From positions 110,507-174,506 of the forward strand of contig CAJNDS010000112.1 in assembly GCA_905221605.1 (NCBI GenBank): a stretch of DNA of 64,000 nt. The letters run 5' to 3'. Each line of letters starts with the position of its first letter. The first letter of the stretch is position 1. Position numbers and translations under genes: made by a program. The notes under the pieces are model-generated. The model was given only the letters and a program-made list of their open reading frames with translations, did no database searches and was not told where the DNA came from. This DNA is from Symbiodinium natans. Lineage: Eukaryota > Sar > Dinophyceae > Suessiales > Symbiodiniaceae. Below, in pieces: positions 54,801-63,428 of this stretch.

Positions 54801-55253
54801 TTTTTGGCATAGAGGCGTTGCTGTTGCTGAACAATGTGTTTGAGAGTGTTTCTGCGACACCACGAACGAAGAAGTGGCCTAGGAATACGCGCATTTTATG
54901 TTGTTTTACACGGGCTTGTGCCCGCTGCGTGTTGCGAATGGCATCTCAAGAAGTACGAATGTGAAAGGCAATCATTTTTCAGGCGCACTGGTTGGCACTA
55001 TGACCACTGGCAGGCACTGGAAACATGGACGTACTTGTCGCGCGGGCATGCATGCTCTCGCCACCCGAAAGGCAACATTCCGCAGCGCCGTCAAACCCTA
55101 AACCCTAAACCCTGAACCCTAAACCCTAAACCCCAAGCCCCTCAGTGGACTGTGCGGAAAGCCCAAAGTTCTGAGTCCTCGAGGATGCAGCGCCTGACTT
55201 CGAATTGGTAGGTGACCTTCAAAATCAGGGCGAGGCAAGGCCAGATGCTTAAG
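49095..55253 (-). CDS. Gene 2: PB1-ZZ-knuckle paralogue
   Basis: Exons placed: 55163 to about 55253, 53581-53668, 53195-53257, 51965-52033 (these four rebuild a PB1), 51163 to about 51245, 50928-51058, 50696-50778, 49634-50615, 49388-49514 and 49095-49239. Reading phase agrees at nearly every join; 51965 to 51245 is the one gap, where an exon may be missing. Nine of the ten donors are GC. Domain order equals gene 1: PB1, His/Trp and Gly/Lys linkers, Cys/His knuckle, helical region, ZZ, Gly/Lys linker, knuckle, acidic tail. It has two knuckles against gene 1's seven. No ATG is visible in frame at the first exon, so an upstream exon or a trans-spliced leader start is needed. The stop at 49095 may be bypassed by a GC donor (CTAGAAG|GC). 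Confidence 0.68.
49388..49514 (-). CDS. Gene 2, knuckle-completing exon
   Basis: After a 119-nt GC-AG intron, RACQEGGKDKHGPHCHRKLQ finishes the second knuckle (CC-x2-C-x7-HG-x2-C). An acidic Pro/Glu tail follows (ESADVPEPMQEPQEPAPGSS). Donor AA|GC at 49387. Confidence 0.7.
49634..50615 (-). CDS. Gene 2, main exon: knuckle, helical region, ZZ finger
   Basis: Acceptor GCTCAG, then VTWHETHCCHACSTSGQHGP completes the first knuckle. About 130 residues of Leu/Ala/Pro-rich helices follow (LTPEVLAGVLAWKLPELLPL, LNELEPAKQQELLKTFFEQH), then the ZZ finger ([40 protein letters not shown]), then HGKGKHGKGKGCKGGKGKG and the start of a second knuckle, CSTEGCVYEATWHQTHC. Donor T|GC at 49633. The ZZ is close to gene 1's, with the same Cys spacing. 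Confidence 0.85.
50696..51245 (-). CDS. Gene 2, linker exons and first half-knuckle
   Basis: Three exons: 51163 to about 51245 (QTPFEPSPQHCQHDWQGAPD), 50928-51058 (HFADPFHGHWNPHHAFHWDA, then KGKSKGKGK) and 50696-50778 (GKGKSKSKGKEAALSRPCPT, then EGCPYA). Donors are all GC (GG|GC, T|GC, GCG|GC) and each phase fits. The His/Trp-rich then Gly/Lys-rich order mirrors gene 1's exon 2; the His-rich part may bind metal (inference). Confidence 0.6.
51777..51812 (+). repeat. (CA)n microsatellite
   Basis: About 16 CA units between a telomere-like block (51618-51668) and gene 2 PB1 exon d. Confidence 0.95.
51965..52033 (-). CDS. Gene 2, PB1 exon d
   Basis: Acceptor CAGCCAG; PADGRLILKLHLVDSPSLHP gives the last PB1 strand, matching GKVVLRLELV of gene 1. 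Donor GAAG|GT, the only GT donor in the gene. The preceding 1.16-kb intron holds telomere-like arrays and an introner-family copy. Confidence 0.65.
52057..52217 (+). repeat. Telomere-like array with TTCAGGG and GGGTGTCT blocks
   Basis: TTTAGGG, a block of five TTCAGGG, about ten TTTAGGG, then about five copies of the octamer GGGTGTCT. It lies in a gene 2 intron. Confidence 0.93.
52999..53062. mobile_element. Short introner-family copy in a gene 2 intron
   Basis: GGGGGTTTCCGAATGGGGGT and GGGTACCTGATTTCGTAAAC are the inverted ends of a shortened copy of about 60 bp. It lies within an intron already present and is followed directly by CCCTAAA repeats. Confidence 0.65.
53064..53377 (+). repeat. 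Two CCCTAAA arrays flanking gene 2 PB1 exon c
   Basis: 53064-53170 (with CTCTAAA variants) and 53277-53377 (about 14 perfect units). The 63-nt coding exon at 53195-53257 lies between them, 20-25 bp from each. Confidence 0.93.
53195..53257 (-). CDS. Gene 2, PB1 exon c
   Basis: Acceptor TTGCCAG; completes the OPCA as GDACTLCASSFPDFLQLAKR. DACTLC is identical in gene 1. Donor GTG|GC. A 63-nt exon between two telomere-like arrays. Confidence 0.72.
53581..53668 (-). CDS. Gene 2, PB1 exon b
   Basis: Acceptor GTGCAG, then DVTYEHVTEALAKLYPDL...KYLDDE, donor GAAG|GC. KYLDDE is the start of the acidic OPCA motif. Its phase (1) fits exon c exactly. Confidence 0.72.
53717..53815 (+). repeat. AT-rich simple repeat (AT)n / (TATTTA)n
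   Basis: About ten AT units followed by degenerate TTTATATTTG units. Confidence 0.92.
53955..54063 (+). repeat. Interstitial telomere-like array
   Basis: About 15 TTTAGGG copies, with one TTTAGG slip. Confidence 0.95.
54064..55140. other. No recognised gene
   Basis: Part of the first long intron region of gene 2 if that gene is correct. Contains frames of 60-108 codons without motifs, and GACAACCGATGCG occurs twice (about 54308 and 54658). A CCCTAAA/CCCTGAA block closes it at 55096-55140. Confidence 0.4.
55163..55253 (-). CDS. Gene 2, PB1 exon a
   Basis: ALILKVTYQFEVRRCILEDS aligns with gene 1's MAVLKVTYQSEVRRCLLEST. Donor TGG|GC at 55162. The 5' limit is uncertain; a GCAG acceptor ends near 55254. 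Confidence 0.6.
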
Positions 55254-55282
55254 CTGCTTAAAGAGCAGACAAGCCCCTGTTA

Positions 55283-55380
55283 AGATTATAAATACTACTA
55301 CTATTACTAATCATTAATATTAATATTAATATTATTATTCTTATTATTCTTCTTCTTCTTATTCTTATTATTATTATTAG
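55283..55380 (+). repeat. (TTA)n/(TTC)n microsatellite
   Basis: Mixed ACT, ATT, TTA and TTC trinucleotides just upstream of gene 2 exon a. Confidence 0.9.
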
Positions 55381-55934
55381 GGCCTCATTGGGTGTTGGGT
55401 GCTTCGACAAGCTTACATCACGAATCCTCAAGGCACAGGCACTGCTTCTAGAGTTTGGGCTCCAGGCCTACATCCTGTCGCACTGTGCTGCAAAGCATCG
55501 TCACACGAACCCAAATTCCAGGACAGTCACAAACCTGGAGAGAATGACTCTTGCCCCACCACCCCCCCCCATCCCCCCCAGCCAAGCCCTCACATTGCCA
55601 GAGAAGAGACGTGTAGAAAAACCCGAAGACCCACGGGGCCCCCCTCAACAAGGCCACAGTTTCCCAAAAAAAGACAGGAACACCCCATCCCGCCCTCCGG
55701 CCTTAAGGACTCCGGGCATGACCGTCAGAGAAGGTCCGCAAATACCTTGTTCAACTCGGTGCGTGAAACCACCCCGACTCGTCAGAACTCAAAGACCCTC
55801 CCCCCTACCCATGAACTCCTTGACTTGAACTTCGAGATTGCAAGCAGTTCGAGGTTGGGGGCCCTAACTTACAAAACGGAGGTGGGAGACTTCCGGGAGC
55901 TTTGTAAGGCTTTTAAAGGATTTGGGCTAAGTGC

Positions 55935-56044
55935 TACCCCTGAACCCCTGAACCCCTGAACCCCTGAACCCCTGAACCCCTGAACCCCTGAACCCCTGAA
56001 CCCCTGAACCCCTGAACCCCTAAACCCCTAAACCCTAAACCCTA
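55935..56044 (+). repeat. (ACCCCTGA)n array passing into CCCTAAA
   Basis: About ten copies of the octamer CCCCTGAA, two CCCCTAAA, then CCCTAAA: an 8-bp variant homogenised beside the standard heptamer. Confidence 0.94.
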
Positions 56045-56153
56045 TGTGCCAGGATGCTTCAAGCTCAGTCGGACAGGACAACGCCTTCCCAGACCATTCG
56101 AGCCGTCGAGTTGCGCGGCCGGGATGCTTGCAAGCTGCAAGCTTGAGACGACT

Positions 56154-56299
56154 GGCTTAGGTTGGGATCCCCCTCTACTAAGCCCTTAATAGGGATTATA
56201 GTACCCTGTATAGGTTTAGGTTGGGATGTTCCCCCTTATACTAAGTCCTTAATCGGAATTATAGTACCCTGTATAAGGGGGAACATCCCAAGGTTCGGG
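56154..56299. mobile_element. Inverted-repeat element (family 2) with a duplicated half
   Basis: The complete element 56221-56291 (71 bp; ends TTGGGATGTTCCCCCTTATA and TATAAGGGGGAACATCCCAA) follows a left half copy at 56162-56212 that ends at the same internal position, GTACCCTGTATA. Octamers GGCTTAGG, GGTTTAGG and GGTTCGGG lie before, between and after. Confidence 0.85.
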
Positions 56300-56349
56300 G
56301 TTTGACTGTGTGGCCTGGTTCAGCCTGGTTCGTTCGGTTAAGAGTTATG

Positions 56350-56480
56350 GGAGAAGTTTACGATGGCACGCAGACCTGCATGCTGGAACGCTCAAGATTC
56401 GCCTTGGCAACACACAGCCTCAAGACAATTCTCGAAGACACGTGGCCAGCCGCTCAAACGAAGAAGGCGGGCAAGCACTG
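56350..56480 (+). repeat. Diverged edge unit of the 291-bp satellite
   Basis: CTCAAGACAATTCTCGAAGA, CCAGCCGCTCAAACGAAG and CCGTCCACACAGG match the satellite unit at about two thirds of positions. Edge decay of this kind is expected of a tandem array. A similar remnant lies at 58795-58862. Confidence 0.6.
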
Positions 56481-56481
56481 A

Positions 56482-58536
56482 TTGTACCGTCCACACAGGC
56501 CGTCAACACGCCGCTCAGATCGTCTTGGAAAGTTCACGTCCCGGCATGCACCGAGCCACTCGAACAAAGTAGGTAAGGATTTGTTGAGGTGTCCTCACAG
56601 GCTGACCACAGCACCACTTCCCGGAAAATGCCAGTTGCACAAGCAGAAACGTCTGCGTTCCAACAACAATGCCTCAGACCATCTTGGAAAGTTCACGTCC
56701 CAGCATTGGCCGAGCCACTCGAACAAAGTAGGTAAGGATTTGTTTGGGTGTCCTCACAGACCGTTCCCTGGAAGGGCGTGTCAAGATATGGACGACAACA
56801 ACACCTCAGATCGTCTTGGAAAGTTCACGTCCCGGCATGCACCGAGCCACTCGAACAAAGTAGGTAAGGATTTGTTTAGGTGTCCTCACAGGCTGACCAC
56901 AGCACCACTTCCCGGAAATTGCCGGTGGCACAATCAGAAACATCTGCTTTCCAACTACAATGCCTCAGACCATCTTGGAAAGTTCACGTCCCAGCATTGG
57001 CCGAGCCACTCGAACAAAGTAGGTAAGGATTTGTTTGGGTGTCCTCACAGGCCGTTCCCTGGAAGGGCGTGTCAAGATATGGACGACAACAACACCTCAG
57101 ATCGTCTTGGAAAGTTCACGTCCCGGCATGCACCGAGCCACTCGAACAAAGTAGGTAAGGATTTGTTGAGGTGTCCTCACAGGCTGACCACAGCACCACT
57201 TGCCGGAAATTGCCAGTTGCACAATCAGAAACATCTGCTTTCCAACTACAATGCCTCAGACCATCTTGGAAAGTTCACGTCCCGGCATTGGCCGAGCCAC
57301 TCGAACAAAGTAGGTAAGGATCTGTTTGGGTGTCCTCACAGGCCGTTCCCTGGAAGGGCGTGTCAAGATATGGACGACAACAACACCTCAGATCGTCTTG
57401 GAAAGTTCACGTCCCGGCATGCACCGAGCCACTCGAACAAAGTAGGTAAGGATTTGTTTAGGTGTCCTCACAGGCTGACCACAGCACCACTTCCCGGAAA
57501 TTGCCAGTTGCACAATCAGAAACATCTGCTTTCCAACTACAATGCCTCAGACCATCTTGGAAAGTTCACGTCCCGGCATTGGCCGAGCCACTCGAACAAA
57601 GTAGGTAAGGATTTGTTTGGGTGTCCTCACAGGCCGTTCCCTGGAAGGGCGTGTCAAGATATGGACGACAACAACACCTCAGATCGTCTTGGAAAGTTCA
57701 CGTCCCGGCATGCACCGAGCCACTCGAACAAAGTAGGTAAGGATTTGTTTAGGTGTCCTCACAGGCTGACCACAGCACCACTTCCCGGAAATTGCCGGTT
57801 GCACAATCAGAAACATCTGCTTTCCAACTACAATGCCTCAGACCATCTTGGAAAGTTCACGTCCCAGCATTGGCCGAGCCACTCGAACAAAGTAGGTAAG
57901 GATTTGTTTGGGTGTCCTCACAGGCCGTTCCCTGGAAGGGCGACTCAAGATATGGACGACAACAACACCTCAGATCGTCTTGGAAAGTTCACGTCCCGGC
58001 ATGCACCGAGCCACTCGAACAAAGTAGGTAAGGATTTGTTTAGGTGTCCTCACAGGCTGACCACAGCACCACTCCCCGGAAATTGCCAGTTGCACAGGCA
58101 GAAACGTCTGCTTTCCAACAACAATGCCTCAGACCATCTTGGAAAGTTCACGTCCCGGCATTGGCCGAGCCACTCGAACAAAGTAGGTAAGGATTTGTTT
58201 GGGTGTCCTCACAGGCCGTTCCCTGGAAGGGCGACTCAAGATATGGACGACAACAACACCTCAGATCGTCTTGGAAAGTTCACGTCCCGGCATTCACCGA
58301 GCCACTCGAACAAAGTAGGTAAGGATTTGTTTAGGTGTCCTCACAGGCTGACCACAGCACCACTTCCCGGAAATTGCCAGTTGCACAGGCAGAAACATCT
58401 GCTTTCCAACTACAATGCCTCAGACCATCTTGGAAAGTTCACGTCCCAGCATTGGCCGAGCCACTCGAACAAAGTAGGTAAGGATTTGTTTGGGTGTCCT
58501 CACAGGCCGTTCCCTGGATGGCACGTCACGGTATAG
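56482..58536 (+). repeat. 291-bp satellite, seven units, one continuous open frame
   Basis: Each unit has two related halves (about 54 and 43 codons), both containing LGKFTS...SHSNKVGKDLF and CPHR. 291 is 97 codons, so the frame stays open for 684 codons; no other frame is open. Differences between units are mostly amino-acid-changing (Q/R, H/R, Y/N, C/T, L/F, A/S), which argues against strong selection on a protein. Both halves carry GTAG|GTAAGGAT followed about 25 nt later by CCTCACAG, donor- and acceptor-like motifs too close for a normal intron. It may be a non-coding satellite, a repetitive Lys/His/Cys protein, or a repeated RNA unit. I recognise no protein family. Confidence 0.85.
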
Positions 58537-58539
58537 ACG

Positions 58540-59310
58540 AGAACAACACCTCAGGTCTGCTGCATTCTTTCAAATGGCTGGTATTAACGACTTGCCCCAA
58601 TGACCGCAAGGGAACGCAGAGACCGCCATCGAAGATCTTCCCCGCTCTGTGCGAGGATTCGACTAGCATCTGTGTACCCGGTGCACTTGAAGAAGGCCGA
58701 CAATGATTCCTTGTCTTGGCTGCCCGAGGCTAGGCAGCTCGCCGTTGTGCCAACGCGCCAAGGCGACTAAGCAGGAGCCTCAGAGCTGCTTCGACACCTC
58801 ACGCTCACAGACCCTCAGAGTAGGCAAACCAAGTAGGTAAGGACACCTTACTGTCCTCACGGCCAGCATGACATGCTTGAATCGCACGCTGCTACGCGTT
58901 GTTGTCTAGTCCAGCTGGCATTCATGGCAGCCCCTATGCCACCGGGTACCCGTTGACGAGGGTGTCCCTGAAGTCTCCTCTCTCATTCTCCAAATCCTTT
59001 CCAATGACTCTTGTGTGAAGGATGGCCGGGCGGCCTTGGGCGTGTGCTTAGTGTAGTGTTTAAGAGGCCTGGTCCTTGCTGCCACAGTTAAGCACAGACA
59101 CAACCCCCTGACTGATGCTGCTTGAACTCGATCAAGCCACAAACCTTAAAGCGCAGGCTTTTTCATCTCATGTCGAATTGACCCCCCCCCCCTCCTAAAC
59201 AACGAACATATGCACCTTGAAAATCAGACCGCGTGCGCCTCATCGAGCTCATCCTCATCAACGATGCCAGAGTCCGGCTCGCCTCCAACCCGGTCACACA
59301 TCCTATTGGG
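58540..59310. other. No recognised gene
   Basis: Contains a decayed satellite remnant near 58795-58862, which includes the GTAGGTAAGGA motif, and a poly-C run at 59181-59192. Confidence 0.4.
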
Positions 59311-59312
59311 GA

Positions 59313-59668
59313 CCTAAACCCTAAACCCTAAACCCAAAACCCTAAACCCTAAACCCTAAACCCTTATTGGGGACTGGGGCTTCGTCTTGGGAATTTCTAA
59401 GCCCAGACAAGGCCAAGACTTGCCGTGCCGTCGGTTCCTGAAAAAGAACGGTACTCCCATGGAAGGGTGGAGATTTGCGAATGAAAATCGCTTGCTTCGA
59501 TCATCCCCAGCATGCTCTGGGTGTGGGCCCCTGGGGGCAGGCACTCAAAGGATGCTCCGTGGGACCTTCTGCGAATTTCTCTGAAAGCCCTAATCCCTAA
59601 ACCCTAAACCCTAAACCCTAAACCCTAAACCCTAAACCCTAAACCCTAAACCCTAAACCCTAAACCCT
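59313..59668 (+). repeat. CCCTAAA arrays
   Basis: 59313-59364 (seven units) and 59586-59668 (about 12 units). Both flank a 220-bp segment that begins with a repeated TATTGGGGAC (59294 and 59365). Confidence 0.93.
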
Positions 59669-59776
59669 ACATTACACCTTTCTCCGACTTTCGCGCCTCC
59701 AACCGCTAAATGCCAGAGCGCAAGGCATCAAGGCGGGTCCTGTCCTCAAAGAACTACTTGCCTAACATTCAATCAA

Positions 59777-60013
59777 GAACCCTAAACCCTAAACCCTAAA
59801 CCCTAAACCCTAAACCCGACCGCAATCTGGTCCACCATCCTTGTTCAAAGGGTCGCTCTACACCCCCTCCGCGCCTGCAGCCATGGCTCAAAAGACACAC
59901 CATGAAACGAGTTTAGGGTTTAGGGTTTACGGGTTTAGGGTTTAGGGTTTAGGGTTTAGGGTTTAGGGTTTAGGGTCTAGGGTCTAGGGTTTAGGGTTTA
60001 GGGCTTAGGGTTC
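59777..60013. repeat. Opposed telomere-like arrays
   Basis: CCCTAAA at 59777-59817 and TTTAGGG (with TCTAGGG) at 59910-60013, about 90 bp apart. Confidence 0.93.
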
Positions 60014-60019
60014 TTGATA

Positions 60020-62810
60020 AAATCTTGGCCTTGAGACATGGGGGGCTTTGGAGGGTTTAAGGTTTGGGTTCAAGCTTGAAGCGCCTAACGCTAGCTTGAG
60101 CCGTCGCGGACTGCGCGGCACCAGGGGAAAAAACACAGCAACTAGGCAGTATGATCGGATTGTTTGTCGGTCTGCTCTGGCAGCCGCAGGGGATTCAAAG
60201 TGACTGTTGAAACAGCACAAACATGCTACCCTACTGCTCCATCCCTAGTTCTGTCCTCAACGCCACACATCACTCCCTGTCTGTGAGGTCTGAGCTCGGT
60301 GGTCAAAGCAGTGGGGGGAAAGCAACGGGGACTTGAGAGTTGGCAAAGTTGCGGCTGAGGCTTTGCTTGAGAACTAGAGAGTTCTAAAGTAACATCTACC
60401 GTTGAATCTAACAGCTGACGCCCAAAGTCCCTAAACTTTGGCCTGGGGATACAGCTACGCAGTGTTCCGAGAGATTAGTCACCTGGGCATGAAGACACTG
60501 GAAAAACCTGTCAGCCTCAACCAACCCTCCTGAGCTTGCAACTCCCAGCGCCACAAAAGCTTCAGCATCCCCAGGCACCCGCTGGTTGCACAACGACCGC
60601 ATTGAACTTAAGACGCAGAAACCCAACCGTTGAGTCTATATCATATACACCGTTAGACCCTGCACCGGAAACTGAAGAATAGCACGTAAGGAATCTGAGC
60701 CCAAAACCCTTCGAGACCCTTTTACGCTCATCGCAGTGCAGTGCACGAGCCTCAGGGAGCCCCCTAGTCCACACCGTGGGCTCCCAACTCAGAGGGGGAA
60801 TCCTCGAGGCTCCTGGAGAACCCCCTAGTCCTCACCACCACCTTCTGCAAGAACTCCTCTGCAGCTGCTCGGAGCAAAGGTCTGGTGACCTCGTAACCGA
60901 ATTGGCACCAGCACGGCCCAGGGCAACCAGCCGAGGCTTGGGTGCACATGCGCAGATGAGGCAGGCCTGGCAAACGGTGGCATGTCAAGGCCAAAGTCGG
61001 AAGACCTTCTCGAGCTGCATCGGCCGCTGGATGCAGACATCTGCCCGTTCACGAGTTGGGGCAGCCAGCTGCCTGTGAGCTCTAAGTCTGAATGCCCTCA
61101 GCAGCAAGTGAAACTCACACAGGAAGCTGCCTTGAGCGCGAAGACTCTGCAGTCTGATGGAGATGCCTCGGGCCTCGGGACCAAGGCTTTGGCGATTTGA
61201 GGCTTTGAGATCTTTATGAGTTATTCGGATGTATTCGGCCTGGGACACAAGCAGCCCTTGTCTCCCATGTCACAAATGGCCGACACTGCCGTCAGGAGGA
61301 GGAGTGGGGCTCAGTTCGTCGGCATGCTCGGGTTTCGGCCAACAAGTCGCAATCCTTCGGAGTTGCCTGGCGTGGAAAGGAAATGCAGGCTTTAGGGTCT
61401 AGAGAGAGACATGGCAATCAAGGGTCTCTGTCACGAAGCTTGTGTTTTGGTCCCCGACAAGAAAACCACCAGACTGGGCCACACTATCTCTTTTCCAGTG
61501 GTCTTCCGAGGCTCGCTCACGGCGTGCCCTCCCTAAGAGCGGAAGGAAATCTCTCTTCCCAACAAAGCTTCAAGACTTCGGTGTGTTGCGGAGTGGGTTT
61601 TGGTGTTTTGGTGGTATTTGTCTGCCTTGAGAAACTTCCCAGTAGAGACTGTGGCCACAAGGGGACAGCAACCAAGGGGCAATGAAAGGAAGTATCCGAG
61701 TAAAGACGAAGCCTCAAGCTCAGGCATCGCGGCTCTGTCGAAGGTGATGCTAACCTCGGCATCTACGGAGGGATCCATGCACCCTCCTAAGGTCCAGACA
61801 GTTTAGGGGAGATCCGTTGAGAAGCCGAAGGTTGCGGTTGAGGGAACTGTTGAACCGAACTTGGGGACCTACGTTAGAACGCATGGATCCCAGCAAACAT
61901 CCGCATCAACCCGCATCGATTAGCTCTTGGTTAACGGGCACTGACTGGTAAGCTGCAGTCCAAGCTCACCATCTGCGAATCAGGTCATCTCTGCACAACA
62001 TGTACAATCACCAAAGCTTGCCCTCAGACCCCCACCAAGGTCATCGGCATTGGGAAGAACCTGGGCACGATGTTCTGAAGGAGGACTCGCACACAGGACG
62101 TAGGATTCGGGAGTTCATGGCTTCGGACGGTAGGACTGTGGGCATGGTTGGGCCCAGGACGGTTTCGGGGGCTCTGTGCGTTTGGGGACTTCGGGTCTTC
62201 CGGGTCGCAAGCTTGAGACTAGGTCTTAACGGGCTTGTCCAAGCCCAGGCAGGCCCCTAAGGCCCCAAGGCCGATCTGAAAATCTGCCTATGCATGTCGA
62301 AACCCTTCGGAACCCCAAACCACAGCTCTGCGTGATGCACGGAGAGCCTCTTGCATGAGGGCGTCTGCTTCGATGAGGCCTGCGCTGGTGGTCTCAGAAA
62401 GGTTTAAGAACTAAGAGTTTGAGGGTTGGGAAACTCAGGGGATTGGGTCAAGGATCTGAAGGCCGCGGCAGAGACTCCAGCATCCCAAACAGGCTCTGAA
62501 CTCCAAATCGAGATGCTAGACATGCTGAAGCCTTTCGCGGCGGGCCTTTTGTGTAAATCTCCTGAGCCTTCCCAAACTATATCCAAGCCTTCGAAACCCC
62601 GGTTGGGGTTTAATGCTTCGGGGCGGAAAGCTTCATGGTCCAGCATGCTTTAGTCGGGTCTGGGGTGTTGCGCGTCTGGTCCACAGGTTCAGGTGTCACC
62701 CTGCCTCCCTCCAGGTAGCAAAGCTTCAGGCTTCTCCTGCCACGAGTCAGATGTTGGGTGTTTGTCTGCCTTACCCGCCAATGCTGTAGCCTTCATCCTG
62801 AAAGAAAGAG
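60020..62810. other. Longest repeat-poor stretch, no recognised gene
   Basis: About 2.8 kb almost free of telomere-like units. Open frames of up to 100 codons occur on both strands (for example 60776-61078 plus and 61383-61685 plus). None has a recognisable motif or a secure start and splice set. A gene with short exons could be hidden here. Confidence 0.4.
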
Positions 62811-62811
62811 G

Positions 62812-63104
62812 CCCTAAACCCTAAACCCTAAACCCTAAACCCTAAGAGTCCTGAACCTGTCATCTGGATCTTCGACCCTCCCGAAGCCTCAGGTCGCTGA
62901 AGGTCACCTCAATCCGCCGTATGCGGGCAATCGCCCAAGCCTGGCGAAGCCCTCCCTTGGAACTCAAGGGTTTAGGGCACTAGGGTATTTTGGGTTCAGG
63001 GTTGGGGGATCTTAGGGTTTAGGGTTTAGGGTTTAGGGTTTAGGGTTTAGGGTTTAGGGTTTAGGGTTTAGGGTTTAGGGTTTAGGGTTTAGGGTTTAGG
63101 GTTT
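62812..63104. repeat. Opposed telomere-like arrays
   Basis: A CCCTAAA block at 62812-62844 and TTTAGGG at 63013-63104 (about 13 units). Confidence 0.93.
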
Positions 63105-63389
63105 AGGATGGTTGAGGGTTTAGGGATTCAGGCGCTGATCTCTGTTGCCGCTGTAGCAGTGCACTGGGGCAAAGCATGGTATATCAAGCGGGGTTTGGGA
63201 TTCGTGGCGTGGAATACCTTTCGGGCTTGGGGTTCATTGTTTAAGGGTTCGGGGCCATCCCCCCACTATTCCATCTTGGGGTTGAAGCTTTGCAAAGCTC
63301 ATGTTCATGGATGCTGGCGGAAAAATCGCTACGAGAGTCGGGGCATGACTGCCTCCGGGTTTGCAGCAGCTGGAGGCGCACCGGCAATC

Positions 63390-63390
63390 A

Positions 63391-63428
<38 letters not shown>

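Noticed and set aside
56482-58536. A dinoflagellate spliced-leader RNA gene array
   Set aside because: The GTAAGG donor-like motif is suggestive, but the conserved leader ending in TTTTGGCTCAAG is absent from the unit.
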